DNA of 64,000 nt from Azotobacter vinelandii. Its GTDB lineage: Bacteria; Pseudomonadota; Gammaproteobacteria; Pseudomonadales; Pseudomonadaceae. Each line of letters opens with the position of its first letter. Positions within the stretch are counted from its first letter, which is position 1. Under the pieces are notes generated by a model, which was given only the letters and a program-made list of their open reading frames with translations, searched no databases and was not told the DNA's origin. A program made the position numbers and the translations under genes. Location: assembly GCF_001571105.1 (NCBI RefSeq), contig NZ_BCTD01000012.1. The stretch is one strand, 5' to 3'. Positions 26,506-35,938 of this stretch are shown piece after piece.

Positions 26506-27228
26506 TCAGCCTTTCCCAAGGGTGGCAATGGCCAAACCGGGAAAGTCTGTGATCAGGCTGTCCACCCCGAAATCGGCGAGCCGGCGCATCAGCGCCGGTT
26601 CGTTCACCGTCCATACCGATACCCGCAATCCCATCTGGCGCGCCCTTTTCAAACGCTCCGGGGTACACAGCGTCCAGTTCAGGGCGAGCAGTTCGCAGCC
26701 ATGGTTGCGAGCCGCCTTCAGCGGATCGAGCCAGGCGTATTCGGCGACCAGGCCGCGCGACAGATCGGGTGCCAGCCGGCGCAGGGCGCGCAGGACTTCC
26801 CGCGAACTCGAGGTCACCGTGATCCGCTCGCGCAGTCCGTGGCGCTCGACGAGTTCCTGGATGGCCAGTACGGTGCGCGTCGCGCGTACCCGCGAAGCGC
26901 TCTTCACTTCCAGTTGCCAGTGTTCGAAGTCGCATTTCTCGAAGAGTTCGGCAAGGCGCGGGATGGGGCAGGGCTGTACCCAGCCGGGGCCGCCCTGGCG
27001 GGCGTCGATGTTCGCCAGTTCGGCGGCATCCTGTTCGCTGACCTTGCCGCGGCGACCGGTGGTGCGCTTCAGGGTCGGATCGTGGATGACCATCAGTTCG
27101 CCGTCGCGAGACAGGTGCAGATCGAGTTCGCAGCGTCGTACGCCATGTTCGAGACAGCGCTGGAAGCCGACTAGAGTGTTTTCCGGGGCTTCGCCCTTGG
27201 CGCCGCGGTGGCCGTAGATGAGAGTCAC
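26506..27228 (-). CDS. Glycerophosphodiester phosphodiesterase family protein
   Basis: GDPD-family TIM-barrel protein of 240 aa. The N-terminal catalytic signature is YGHRGAKGEAPENTL with the metal ligand/acid pair ELDLHLSRDGELMVIHDPTLKRTT. EVKSASRVRA provides a further glutamate. No signal peptide is present, so it should act in the cytoplasm, like E. coli UgpQ. The start was set at the GTG preceded by AAAGGACC, since homologues start at TLIYGHRG. The ATG-initiated longer frame has an unconserved Arg/Pro-rich extension. The substrate is not defined by the sequence. Confidence 0.88.
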   Translation of the reverse strand: MTLIYGHRGAKGEAPENTLVGFQRCLEHGVRRCELDLHLSRDGELMVIHDPTLKRTTGRRGKVSEQDAAELANIDARQGGPGWVQPCPIPRLAELFEKCDFEHWQLEVKSASRVRATRTVLAIQELVERHGLRERITVTSSSREVLRALRRLAPDLSRGLVAEYAWLDPLKAARNHGCELLALNWTLCTPERLKRARQMGLRVSVWTVNEPALMRRLADFGVDSLITDFPGLAIATLGKG

Positions 27229-27475
27229 TATGGGTCCTTTCGGAGCGGTTTCGCTCTGCGTGGTTGAGGGGGCGAAAGCGGGGCGGGAGCCTGCGCGCAG
27301 GGCGGGCAATTTCCGATGCCATCCGTCGCGGCGATACGGTAGTATGCGCGGCGATTCCATGTCGACATGGCATCTCCCAGGCCAACTGCCGGCCCCGAGT
27401 TTAACAGTTGGGCTCGGCCTTCAGGTTCCGCCGGGTGGCGCTTTTCCTTTCGCCGACGATAACGATTTCCTCGCT

Positions 27476-28726
27476 ATGTTCAGACCGCTGTCCGTCTTCA
27501 TCGGCTTGCGCTACACAGGTGCCAAGCGGCGCAACCATTTCGTCTCCTTCATTTCCCTGACCTCGATGATCGGCTTGGCCTTGGGCGTGCTGGTGATGAT
27601 CGTGGTGCTGTCGGTGATGAACGGTTTCGACCACGAGATGCGCACTCGGGTGCTCGGCATGGTCCCGCACGCGACCATCGAAAGTCCGGTGCCGATCGAC
27701 GACTGGCGCAGCCTGGCGGCGCAGGCACGGACGCATCCGCAGGTCGTCGCGGTGGCGCCCTTCACCCAGGTGCAGGGGCTCCTGACCCATGACGGCCAGG
27801 TACAGAAGGTGCTGATCAACGCCGTCGATCCCGCTCTCGAACCCCACGTATCGATCATCGGCGACTTCTTTCGCCAGGGCGGCTTGGCGGCGTTGCAGCC
27901 GGGCGGGTTCGGCATCCTCATCGGCGACAAGGCCGCTGCCAAGCTGGGTGTCGGCATCGGCGACCGGGTCACCTTCATCGCTCCCGAGGTGGCGGTGACC
28001 CCGGCCGGCATGTTTCCTCGAATGAAGCGCTTCACCGTGCAGGGGATCTTCCATGTCGGCGCCGGCGAGCTGGACGGCTACGTGGCCATGGCCCATCTCG
28101 ACGACATCGGGCGGCTGCAGCGCTGGAAAAGCGGCCAGGTCCAGGGCCTGCGGCTCAGGTTCGCCGACCTGTTCCAGGCGCCGCGGACCGCCTGGGCGAT
28201 AGCGGAGCGGCTGAAGGGCGGAGATTTCTACGCCCGCGACTGGACGCGCAGCCACGGCAATCTGTACCAGGCGATCCGCATGGAAAAGAACATGATCGGC
28301 CTGCTGCTGCTGCTGATCGTCGCGGTGGCGGCGTTCAATATCATTTCCACGCTGGTGATGGTGGTCACCGACAAGAAGGGCGATATCGCCATCCTGCGTA
28401 CCCTGGGCGCCACGCCGGCGCAGATCATGGCCACCTTCATGGTGCAGGGCACGGTGATCGGCGTGATCGGCACTCTGATAGGTGGCGCCCTGGGCATTCT
28501 CGCCGCGCTCAACATCGGCAGCTGGATCGCTGCCCTCGAGGGGCTGCTGGGCCACAAGTTCCTCAGTGCGGACGTTTATTTCATCGATTACCTGCCTTCG
28601 CAACTGATGGGCGAGGACGTGCTGCTGGTCTGTGGGGCGGCCCTGTCGCTGAGTTTCCTCGCCACCCTGTATCCGGCCTGGCGCGCCGCGCGTACCCGGC
28701 CCGCGGAGGCCCTGCGTTATGAGTGA
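27476..28726 (+). CDS. lolC: Lipoprotein-releasing ABC transporter permease LolC
   Basis: 416-aa inner-membrane permease of the LolCDE exporter, which extracts mature lipoproteins from the inner membrane and hands them to LolA. It has an N-terminal membrane helix (SMIGLALGVLVMIVVLSVM), a large periplasmic domain (about 50-265) and three C-terminal helices in FtsX/MacB style. The start MFRPLSVFIGLRYTGAKRRN is shared almost word for word with the second permease encoded after lolD. It overlaps lolD by 8 nt. Upstream (27229-27475) I see only a 14-bp palindrome and no clear promoter. Confidence 0.93.
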   Translation: MFRPLSVFIGLRYTGAKRRNHFVSFISLTSMIGLALGVLVMIVVLSVMNGFDHEMRTRVLGMVPHATIESPVPIDDWRSLAAQARTHPQVVAVAPFTQVQGLLTHDGQVQKVLINAVDPALEPHVSIIGDFFRQGGLAALQPGGFGILIGDKAAAKLGVGIGDRVTFIAPEVAVTPAGMFPRMKRFTVQGIFHVGAGELDGYVAMAHLDDIGRLQRWKSGQVQGLRLRFADLFQAPRTAWAIAERLKGGDFYARDWTRSHGNLYQAIRMEKNMIGLLLLLIVAVAAFNIISTLVMVVTDKKGDIAILRTLGATPAQIMATFMVQGTVIGVIGTLIGGALGILAALNIGSWIAALEGLLGHKFLSADVYFIDYLPSQLMGEDVLLVCGAALSLSFLATLYPAWRAARTRPAEALRYE

Positions 28727-29417
28727 CATTGCCATGAAAGATCAGGCCGTTCTCAGTTGTCGTAACCTGGGCAAGCGCTACGAGGAGGGCCCGCAGTCGG
28801 TGGTGGTGCTTTCCGGCCTGGAGCTGGACCTGCAGCCGGGCGAGCGGGTGGCCATCGTCGGCAGTTCGGGTTCCGGCAAGAGCACCCTGCTCAATCTGCT
28901 CGGTGGCCTGGACACGCCCAGCGAGGGCAGCGTGTGGCTGGCCGGCGAGGAGCTCTCGGCGCTCAGCGAGAAGGCGCGGGGCCTGCTGCGCAACCGCGCG
29001 TTGGGCTTCGTCTATCAGTTCCATCACCTGTTGCCGGAGTTCACCGCTCTGGAAAACGTCTGCATGCCCCTGTTGATCGCCAGGGTGGCGATTCCCGAGG
29101 CGCGCCAGCGGGCCGCCGCGCTGCTCGAGCGGGTCGGCCTGGGCCATCGTCTCAGGCACAAGCCGGCGGAACTCTCCGGCGGCGAGCGCCAGCGCGTGGC
29201 GATCGCCCGGGCCCTGGCCAACCGGCCGGGCCTGGTGTTGCTCGACGAGCCGACCGGCAATCTCGACCAGCACACCGCCCAGGGTATCCAGGAGTTGATG
29301 CTGGAGCTCAGCATCTCCCTGCAAACGGCTTTCCTGGTGGTGACGCACGATCTCCAACTGGCCCGCCAGATGGACCGGATACTGCGTCTCGAAGACGGTC
29401 GGCTGGTCGCGGAGTGA
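28719..29417 (+). CDS. lolD: Lipoprotein-releasing ABC transporter ATPase LolD
   Basis: ATPase of the LolCDE complex, 232 aa. The Walker A is GSSGSGKST, the LolD/MacB-type loop is FVYQFHHLLPEFTALENV, the signature is LSGGERQRVAIA and the Walker B is LVLLDEPTGN, followed by the H-loop THD. The first ATG (28719) lies 9 nt after GGAGG inside lolC. A second in-frame ATG (28734) would give 227 aa, the P. aeruginosa length, and cannot be excluded. It is 2 nt from the second permease gene. Confidence 0.96.
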   Translation: MSDIAMKDQAVLSCRNLGKRYEEGPQSVVVLSGLELDLQPGERVAIVGSSGSGKSTLLNLLGGLDTPSEGSVWLAGEELSALSEKARGLLRNRALGFVYQFHHLLPEFTALENVCMPLLIARVAIPEARQRAAALLERVGLGHRLRHKPAELSGGERQRVAIARALANRPGLVLLDEPTGNLDQHTAQGIQELMLELSISLQTAFLVVTHDLQLARQMDRILRLEDGRLVAE

Positions 29418-29419
29418 GC

Positions 29420-30664
29420 ATGTTTCGTCCCCTCGCGGTTTATATCGGTGCCCGCTATACCCGGGCCAAACGGCGCAACCACTACATTTCCTTCATCTCG
29501 CTGACCTCGATGCTCGGTCTCGCCCTCGGCGTGCTGGCGATGATCGTGGTGCTGTCGGTCATGAACGGTTTCCAGAAGGAGATGAGTTCACGGATTCTCG
29601 GCATGGTGCCGCATGCCGCCATCGTCGGCGCACAGCCGCTCGACGACTGGCGTTCCCTGGCCGGAACGGCGCTGGCCAATCCGCAGGTACGGGCCGTGGC
29701 GCCGCTCACCGAGCTGGACGGGATGCTGTCCTACAAGGGGACGATGCAGCCGATTCAGGTCCAGGGGATCGATCCCTTCGAGGAGCCGAAGGTGTCCATA
29801 ATCGCCGACCACCTGCAGCAGGGCCGTCTGACCGACTTGGCGCCCGGCGAGTTCGGCACGATCATCGGCGAGATCACCGCGCGACGCTTCGCTCTGCAGG
29901 TCGGCGACAAGCTGACCTTGATCGTTCCCGAGCTGAACGGCGCTTCGGGCAGCGTCACCCCGCGCATGCAGCGGCTCAGCGTGGTCGGGATCTTCAAGAT
30001 AGGCGCCGAACTGGACGGCTCGCTGGCGCTGATTCATGTCGCCGATGCGGCGCACCTGATGCGCTGGCAGCCCGGGCAGGTACAGGGTGTGCGTCTGGCG
30101 CTGAAGGATCTGTACCAGGCGCCGAAGGTGGCGGGCGGAATCGCCGGCGAGCTCGGCGCGGCCTATCGCGCCGTCGACTGGACGCAGACCCAGGGTAGCC
30201 TGTTCAGTGCCATGCAGATGGAAAAGACCATGATCGGGCTGCTGCTGTTGCTGATCGTCGCAGTGGCAGCATTCAACATCGTCGCCACCCTGATCATGGT
30301 GGTCGCCGACAAGGGCGCAGACATCGCCATCCTGCGCACCCTGGGCGCCACGCCGGGGCAGATCATGGCGATCTTCATGGTGCAGGGCTCGGTGATCGGG
30401 GCGTTCGGCATCCTGATCGGCGCCGTGTTGGGCATGATAGTAGCGTTGAACGTCAGCGATCTGATCGGCTGGCTGGAGTCGGTCAGCGGCCGACAGATCC
30501 TCAGCTCGGACATCTATTTCGTCAGCTACCTACCGTCCGACCTGCAGATGCTGGATGTGGCGCTGGTCTGCACGGCCGCTCTCGTCCTGAGTTTTCTCGC
30601 CACCCTCTATCCGTCCTGGCGTGCCGCCCGCACCCAGCCGGCCGAGGCCCTGCGCTACGAGTGA
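29420..30664 (+). CDS. lolE: Lipoprotein-releasing ABC transporter permease LolE
   Basis: 414-aa second permease of LolCDE, a paralogue of LolC with the same architecture: one N-terminal helix, a periplasmic domain and three C-terminal helices. The C-terminal coupling region DIAILRTLGATPGQIMAIFM is nearly identical to LolC, suggesting an old duplication kept similar. Assignment as LolE rather than LolC is by position (third gene in lolC-lolD-lolE). Confidence 0.92.
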   Translation: MFRPLAVYIGARYTRAKRRNHYISFISLTSMLGLALGVLAMIVVLSVMNGFQKEMSSRILGMVPHAAIVGAQPLDDWRSLAGTALANPQVRAVAPLTELDGMLSYKGTMQPIQVQGIDPFEEPKVSIIADHLQQGRLTDLAPGEFGTIIGEITARRFALQVGDKLTLIVPELNGASGSVTPRMQRLSVVGIFKIGAELDGSLALIHVADAAHLMRWQPGQVQGVRLALKDLYQAPKVAGGIAGELGAAYRAVDWTQTQGSLFSAMQMEKTMIGLLLLLIVAVAAFNIVATLIMVVADKGADIAILRTLGATPGQIMAIFMVQGSVIGAFGILIGAVLGMIVALNVSDLIGWLESVSGRQILSSDIYFVSYLPSDLQMLDVALVCTAALVLSFLATLYPSWRAARTQPAEALRYE

Positions 30665-30688
30665 TGGGCCGAGCGGCGCTGCCTTGCC

Positions 30689-31216
30689 TCAGGGCTGGGG
30701 ATTGCGCCGTCTTTCCTGACGCTTGCGCCAGTTGTGGCGGACCCACCAGCGCCAGAACAGCATGGTCGCGAAGTAACCGACGACGCCGAGCACGACGCCG
30801 GTGATGAACGAGCCAACCAGGATCGGCTCCCACAGGGTGGCTATCCGTTCGCTGATCCAGGCCATGCTCAGTTCGCTGGGCAGGGTTATCGGCGGGGTGT
30901 CCAGAACCCAACTGCCGACCTTGTAGGTACAGTAGAACACCGGCGGCATGGTGATGGGGTTGGTCAGCCAGACCAGGCCGATGGCGATCGGCAGGTTGGC
31001 CCGCACTGGAATGGCCAGGCCGGCGGCGAGAAGCATCTGCATCGGGATCGGTATGAAGGCGCTGAAAAGACCGACGAGCATGGCGCGCGATACCGAGTGG
31101 CGGTTCAGGTGCCAGAGGTTGGGGTCGTGGATCAGGGTGCCCAAAAAGCGCAGGGATTTGTGTTCCCTGATGCTATCCGGATGCGGCATGTAGCGCTTAA
31201 AGATGCGACGGGGCAT
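30689..31216 (-). CDS. DUF2062 membrane protein
   Basis: 175-aa protein with the DUF2062 features: an N-terminal basic segment, then SVSRAMLVGLFSAFIPIPMQ, TNPITMPPVFYCTYKVG and a C-terminal hydrophobic helix ahead of a strongly basic tail. Two to three membrane helices are likely. The molecular function of the family is unknown. It sits between lolE (convergent, 24 bp) and comEC (divergent, starting 120 bp away). Confidence 0.85.
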   Translation of the reverse strand: MPRRIFKRYMPHPDSIREHKSLRFLGTLIHDPNLWHLNRHSVSRAMLVGLFSAFIPIPMQMLLAAGLAIPVRANLPIAIGLVWLTNPITMPPVFYCTYKVGSWVLDTPPITLPSELSMAWISERIATLWEPILVGSFITGVVLGVVGYFATMLFWRWWVRHNWRKRQERRRNPQP

Positions 31217-31336
31217 GGCGACACTCGGCAGTTCGAAGCGCCAGTATTATGCATGCATTGATGACGGCCCGCTGTAGGTATTGTGTCTGCCGATTCCGCT
31301 GGCCGTTCCGACGAATCGATTGCGGAGTCGTCTCGA

Positions 31337-33562
31337 ATGTTGCGCACAGGGATGTTGGCGCTCACCGCAGGTCTGCTCGTCCTGCGTTTCCTTCCGGCCC
31401 TACCGCCCTGGTGGCTGTGGTCGCCGATGGCGCTGGGCGCTGCGATCCTTCTGGCGGCGCGTCGCTATTCGCCGGCGCTCTTTCTCTTCGGTCTCGGCTG
31501 GGCCTGCCTGTCGGCGCACTGGGCGCTGGAGGAACGGTTGCCTGTCGAACTCGATGGTCGCACCCTGTGGCTGGAGGGGCTGGTGGTCGGTCTGCCGGCG
31601 CGCATCGACGGCACGCTGCATTTCCAACTGGAGGAGGCCTCTTCCCGGCGCGCCGAACTGCCCGGGCGACTGCGCCTGGCGTGGCACGCCGGGCCGGAGG
31701 TCCGCGCCGGGGAGCGCTGGCGCCTGGCGGTCAGCCTCAAGCGTCCGCGCGGCCTGGTCAACCCGCAGGGTTTCGATTACGAGGCCTGGCTGCTGGCCCA
31801 GCGGATCGGCGCCACCGGGACGGTGAAAGCGGGAGAGCGACTCGGAACGCCGGAAAACGCCGACGGTTGGCGCGATTCCCTGCGCCAGCGCCTGCTGCAG
31901 GTCGATGCCCATGGCCGTGAGGGCGCGCTCGCCGCGCTGGTGATGGGCGACGCGTCCGGGCTGAGCGTGGCGGACTGGAAGCTCCTGCAGGATACCGGCA
32001 CCGTGCATCTGATGGTGATCTCCGGCCAGCATGTCGGCCTGCTTGCCGGCCTGGTCTACGGGCTGGTGGTCCTGCTGGCGAGATTTGGCCTGTGGCCGGG
32101 TTTTCTGCCCTGGTTGCCCTGTGCCTGCGGCCTGGCCTTCGCCACCGCGCTCGGTTATGGCTGGCTGGCCGGCTTCGGGGTACCAGTACAGCGGGCCTGC
32201 GCCATGCTCGCCGTGGTGCTGTTCTGGCGCCTGCGTTTCCGCCACCTGGGTCTCTGGCTACCCATCCTGCTGGCGCTGGACGGCGTACTGCTGCTCGAGC
32301 CCCTGGCCAGCCTGCAGCCGGGGTTCTGGCTGTCGTTCGGTGCGGTGGTGATCCTCGTCCTGGCCTTCGGCGGCCGGCTGGGTGCCTGGTCGTGGCGGCA
32401 GACCCTGTGGCGAGCGCAGTGGACCAGTGCGCTGGGACTGCTACCGTTGTTGCTGGCCTTGGGCCTGCCGATCAGTCTCAGCGGTCCGTTGGCCAATCTG
32501 GTCGCGGTACCCTGGGTCGGTTTCGCGGTGGTCCCGCTGGCTCTGCTCGGAACCCTGCTGCTGCCCTTGCCGGCAATGGGCGAGGGCCTTCTCTGGCTGG
32601 CCGGCGCCTTGCTGGAGACGCTGTTTCGGCTGCTCGGCGAGATCGCCGGCGCCGTACCGGCCTGGCTGCCCCACGCGGTGCCGGTCTGGGGCTGGCTGCT
32701 GGCGCTGCTCGGGACCCTGCTGATCCTGCTGCCGGCGGGAGTGCCGCTGCGTGTCCCGGGACTGGCGCTGCTGCTGCCCCTGGCATTTCCGCCGCAGGAG
32801 CGAATCCCGCAGGCACGGGCCGATGTCTGGCTGCTGGATGTCGGGCAGGGCCTTGCCGTGCTTGTGCGTACCCGCGGGCACGACCTGCTCTATGATGCTG
32901 GGCCGCGTTTCGGCGATTTCGATCTGGGCGAGCGCGTGGTCCTGCCTTCGCTGCGCAATCTCGGCGTGGGCCGCCTGGATCGCCTGCTGCTCAGCCATGC
33001 CGATGGCGACCACGCCGGTGGCGCCCTGGCCGTGCGGCGCGCTCTGCCGGTGGGCGAGGTCGTCGCCGGCGAGGCGCAGGCGCAATCGGCGGCGCTCGCC
33101 GCGCAGCCTTGCGCCCGTCGCGCCTGGCAGTGGGATGGTGTGCGTTTCGCCACCTGGCACTGGACGGCCGTGCAAGAGGGCAATCGGGCTTCCTGCGTGC
33201 TGCTGGTCGAGGCCGCCGGCGAGCGCCTGCTGCTGACCGGCGATATCGATGCCGCAGCCGAGCGGGCACTGCTCGACAGCCACCCGGAGTGGCGCGCCGA
33301 CTGGCTGCTGGCGCCTCACCACGGCAGCCGCAGTTCGTCTTCGCCGGCTCTGCTCAAGGCCCTGGCGCCGCGCGCGGTGCTGATCTCGCGCGGCTGGAAC
33401 AACGGCTTCGGCCATCCCCATGCGCAGGTCGTGGAGCGTTACCGGAAGCTGCCGGCCGTGATTCACGATACTGCGCGCCAGGGGGCCCTGCGGTTTCGCC
33501 TGGGCGACTGGGGCCGGGCGCGCGGGCTGCGCGAAGAGCCCCGCTTCTGGCGGGAAAAATGA
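31337..33562 (+). CDS. comEC: ComEC/Rec2-type DNA uptake channel
   Basis: 741-aa inner-membrane protein that in naturally competent bacteria moves single-stranded DNA into the cytoplasm. The order is: N-terminal helices and a DUF4131 region, the competence domain with QDTGTVHLMVISGQHVGLLAGL and a bundle of about ten helices, then a C-terminal metallo-beta-lactamase-like domain (WLLDVGQGLAVLV, LSHADGDHAGG, LLTGDID, LLAPHHGSRSSSS). All parts are intact. The ATG with GGAG 11 nt upstream was used; a GTG at 31283 would add 18 unconserved residues. Competence itself is not shown by this gene alone. Confidence 0.92.
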   Translation: MLRTGMLALTAGLLVLRFLPALPPWWLWSPMALGAAILLAARRYSPALFLFGLGWACLSAHWALEERLPVELDGRTLWLEGLVVGLPARIDGTLHFQLEEASSRRAELPGRLRLAWHAGPEVRAGERWRLAVSLKRPRGLVNPQGFDYEAWLLAQRIGATGTVKAGERLGTPENADGWRDSLRQRLLQVDAHGREGALAALVMGDASGLSVADWKLLQDTGTVHLMVISGQHVGLLAGLVYGLVVLLARFGLWPGFLPWLPCACGLAFATALGYGWLAGFGVPVQRACAMLAVVLFWRLRFRHLGLWLPILLALDGVLLLEPLASLQPGFWLSFGAVVILVLAFGGRLGAWSWRQTLWRAQWTSALGLLPLLLALGLPISLSGPLANLVAVPWVGFAVVPLALLGTLLLPLPAMGEGLLWLAGALLETLFRLLGEIAGAVPAWLPHAVPVWGWLLALLGTLLILLPAGVPLRVPGLALLLPLAFPPQERIPQARADVWLLDVGQGLAVLVRTRGHDLLYDAGPRFGDFDLGERVVLPSLRNLGVGRLDRLLLSHADGDHAGGALAVRRALPVGEVVAGEAQAQSAALAAQPCARRAWQWDGVRFATWHWTAVQEGNRASCVLLVEAAGERLLLTGDIDAAAERALLDSHPEWRADWLLAPHHGSRSSSSPALLKALAPRAVLISRGWNNGFGHPHAQVVERYRKLPAVIHDTARQGALRFRLGDWGRARGLREEPRFWREK

Positions 33563-33633
33563 GACGACTGCCGTCGGCGAGCAGGTACGCCTGTGCTAGA
33601 GTTGCGCCACTTTTTCCAAGGGGATTTGCCACC

Positions 33634-34266
33634 GTGTGGGAGCTTGTCAAAGCGGGCGGCTGGATGATGCTGCCGATCGTTCTCTGTTCCATCGTCGCCC
33701 TCGCCATCATCATCGAGCGTCTCTGGAGCCTCCGGCCTGGCCGGGTGACTCCGCCGAATCTGCTCGGACAGGTCTGGCGCTGGATACAGGACAAGCAACT
33801 GAATGGCGACAAGCTCAAGGAACTGCGGGCGGGTTCCCCGCTGGGACAGATCCTCGCGGCGGGGCTGGCCAATTCCAAGCATGGCCGGGAGGTCATGAAG
33901 GAGTGCATCGAGGAAGCGGCGGCGCGCGTCATCCATGATCTGGAGCGCTACCTCAATGCGCTCGGTACCATCGCCGGCATCGCCCCCTTGCTCGGTTTGC
34001 TCGGCACCGTGCTGGGCATGATCGAGATTTTCAGCAGTTTCATGGGGTCCGGGATGGCCAATGCCTCGCAGCTCGCCGGCGGTATCTCCACGGCGCTGAT
34101 CACCACCGCCGCCGGTCTGTTCGTGGCGATTCCCGCGCTGTTCTTCCATCGTTATCTGCAACGGCGCGTCGATGAACTGGTGGTCGGCATGGAACAGGAG
34201 GCGATCAAGCTGGTGGAGGTGCTGCAGGGCGATCGCGAGGTCGATCTCAACGGGGGAAGGGCGTGA
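33634..34266 (+). CDS. MotA/TolQ/ExbB family proton channel protein
   Basis: 210-aa membrane protein with three helices (near 12-30, 110-130 and 145-170). The conserved segment is TIAGIAPLLGLLGTVLGMI followed by GGISTALITTAAGLFVAIPAL. Together with the ExbD-like protein downstream (4-nt overlap) it should form a proton-driven stator. The partner system is unknown: it is not next to tolA or tonB but precedes lipid A and cell wall genes, as in other pseudomonads. The start is a GTG with AAGGGGA ten bases ahead. The open frame reaches back into comEC but without homology. Confidence 0.92.
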   Translation: MWELVKAGGWMMLPIVLCSIVALAIIIERLWSLRPGRVTPPNLLGQVWRWIQDKQLNGDKLKELRAGSPLGQILAAGLANSKHGREVMKECIEEAAARVIHDLERYLNALGTIAGIAPLLGLLGTVLGMIEIFSSFMGSGMANASQLAGGISTALITTAAGLFVAIPALFFHRYLQRRVDELVVGMEQEAIKLVEVLQGDREVDLNGGRA

Positions 34267-34691
34267 AATTCCGGCGCAAACCGCGGGAGAACGTCGAGAT
34301 CAATCTGGCTTCCCTGATCGATGTCGTGTTCATCCTGCTGCTGTTCTTCGTGGTCACCACGACCTTCACCCGCGAAACCCAGCTCAAGGTCGAGCTGCCC
34401 GAGGCGGTCAGCGGCACGCCGCCCGAGAGCGCCGAACCGAAGCGGCTGGAAGTGCTGATCGATGCCGGCGGCAGCTATTCGCTCAATGGCCAGGCTCTGC
34501 TCAGCAGCGATCTGGACAGCCTGATGCGCGCCTTGCAGAAGGAGTCGGCAGGCGACAACGACCTGCCGCTGGTCATCAGTGCCGACGGCAAGACTCCCCA
34601 TCGGGCGGTCGTCACCGCCATGGATGCCGCCGGCAAGCTCGGCTTCGCCCATCTGCGCATCACCACGGTCGAGGCCCGGGCGGCGCCCTGA
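34263..34691 (+). CDS. ExbD/TolR family protein
   Basis: 142-aa partner of the preceding channel. It has a short basic N-terminus, one membrane helix with the proton-carrying aspartate (NLASLIDVVFILLLFFVV) and a periplasmic domain ending in FAHLRITTVEA. The GTG start overlaps the previous stop (GTGA), and its stop overlaps the lpxK start (TGATG), so the three genes are translated as a unit. Confidence 0.93.
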   Translation: MKFRRKPRENVEINLASLIDVVFILLLFFVVTTTFTRETQLKVELPEAVSGTPPESAEPKRLEVLIDAGGSYSLNGQALLSSDLDSLMRALQKESAGDNDLPLVISADGKTPHRAVVTAMDAAGKLGFAHLRITTVEARAAP

Positions 34692-35692
34692 TGGCCCTTG
34701 CCGACCGCCTGCTCGAGGCCTGGTACCGTGGCCATCCCGCCCTGGTCCTGCTGCGCCCGCTGGAAGCGTTGTTCCGCTGTGTGGCACAACGTCGCCGGGA
34801 GCGCTTCCTGCGCGGCGAGGGCGGCATCTACCGGGCGCCGGTGCCGGTCGTGGTGGTCGGCAACGTCACCGTCGGCGGTACCGGCAAGACCCCGCTGATT
34901 CTCTGGCTGATCGAGGCCTGCCGGCGCCGCGGCCTGCGGGTCGGCGTGGTCAGCCGCGGCTACGGCGCCAGGCCGCCGCGCCTGCCCTGGCGGGTCACGG
35001 CCGACCAGAGCGCCGGGCAGGCTGGCGACGAGCCGTTGTTGATCGTCCAGCGCACGGGCGTGCCGCTGGCGATCGATCCGGATCGCCCACGGGCCGTGCG
35101 GGCCCTGCTCAAGGAGCAGCCTCTCGATCTCATCCTCAGTGACGACGGCCTGCAGCACTACCGGCTGGCCCGCGATCTGGAGCTGGTCCTGCTCGATGCC
35201 GTGCGCGGCCTCGGCAACGGCCATTGCCTGCCGGCCGGCCCCCTGCGCGAGCCGGCCGAACGGCTGGCCAGCGTGGATGCGGTGTTGCACAACGGGGCCG
35301 CCTGGGACCCGCCGGGCGGCTACGCCTTCTCCCTCCTGCCCAGCGCCCTGGTTCATATGGCCACGGGCGAACGCCGGCCCCTGGATCATTTCCCGCCGGG
35401 AACCGCCCTGCATGCCCTGGCCGGCATCGGCAATCCCCGGCGTTTCTTCGCCACGCTCGAGGCGCTACACTGGCGCCCGATTCCGCATGCCTTCGCCGAC
35501 CATGCCCGCTATCGCGCCGAGCAACTGCGTTTCTCGCCGGCGCTGCCGCTGGTGATGACGGAAAAGGATGCGGTGAAATGCCGGGCCTTCGCTCCTGCCG
35601 ATTGCTGGTATCTGGCCGTCGATGCCGTCCCTTCTCCGGCCTTCGCCGACTGGTTCGACGCAGCTCTCGCCCGTCTGCTGGCATCGAGCTGA
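34691..35692 (+). CDS. lpxK: Tetraacyldisaccharide 4'-kinase LpxK
   Basis: Membrane-associated kinase of 333 aa that phosphorylates the lipid A disaccharide at the 4' position. The P-loop is VVGNVTVGGTGKTP (about 54-67) and the N-terminus is amphipathic for membrane attachment. SDDGLQHYRLARDLELVLLDA and the C-terminal VMTEKDAVKC are conserved. It is part of an operon of envelope genes with kdsB (KDO activation) and murB. Confidence 0.95.
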   Translation: MALADRLLEAWYRGHPALVLLRPLEALFRCVAQRRRERFLRGEGGIYRAPVPVVVVGNVTVGGTGKTPLILWLIEACRRRGLRVGVVSRGYGARPPRLPWRVTADQSAGQAGDEPLLIVQRTGVPLAIDPDRPRAVRALLKEQPLDLILSDDGLQHYRLARDLELVLLDAVRGLGNGHCLPAGPLREPAERLASVDAVLHNGAAWDPPGGYAFSLLPSALVHMATGERRPLDHFPPGTALHALAGIGNPRRFFATLEALHWRPIPHAFADHARYRAEQLRFSPALPLVMTEKDAVKCRAFAPADCWYLAVDAVPSPAFADWFDAALARLLASS

Positions 35693-35752
35693 GCGTTCGT
35701 CCCTCTGCCGGGCGCTATCGCCGGCTTTCCATTGCCTTCCCAGGATTTCACC

Positions 35753-35938
35753 ATGGACCCGAAACTACTCGACATTCTCGCCTGCCCGATCTGCAAGGGG
35801 CCGCTGAAGCTGACCGACGACAAGTCCGAGCTGATCTGCAAGGCCGATGCCCTGGCCTTCCCGGTGCGCGACGGCATCCCGGTGATGCTGGAGAGCGAGG
35901 CCCGCACGCTCAATGTCGACGAGCGCCTGGACAAATGA
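35753..35938 (+). CDS. Trm112-like protein (YcaR type)
   Basis: 61-aa protein MDPKLLDILACPICKGPL..., with a CPxC pair. The second zinc pair usual for Trm112 is reduced to one Cys in ELICKADALAFPVRDGIPVML. In bacteria this small protein sits almost always before kdsB; its role may be to assist a methyltransferase or an LPS enzyme, and is unproven. It overlaps kdsB by 4 nt (ATGA). An earlier in-frame ATG at 35732 lacks a ribosome binding site. Confidence 0.9.
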   Translation: MDPKLLDILACPICKGPLKLTDDKSELICKADALAFPVRDGIPVMLESEARTLNVDERLDK

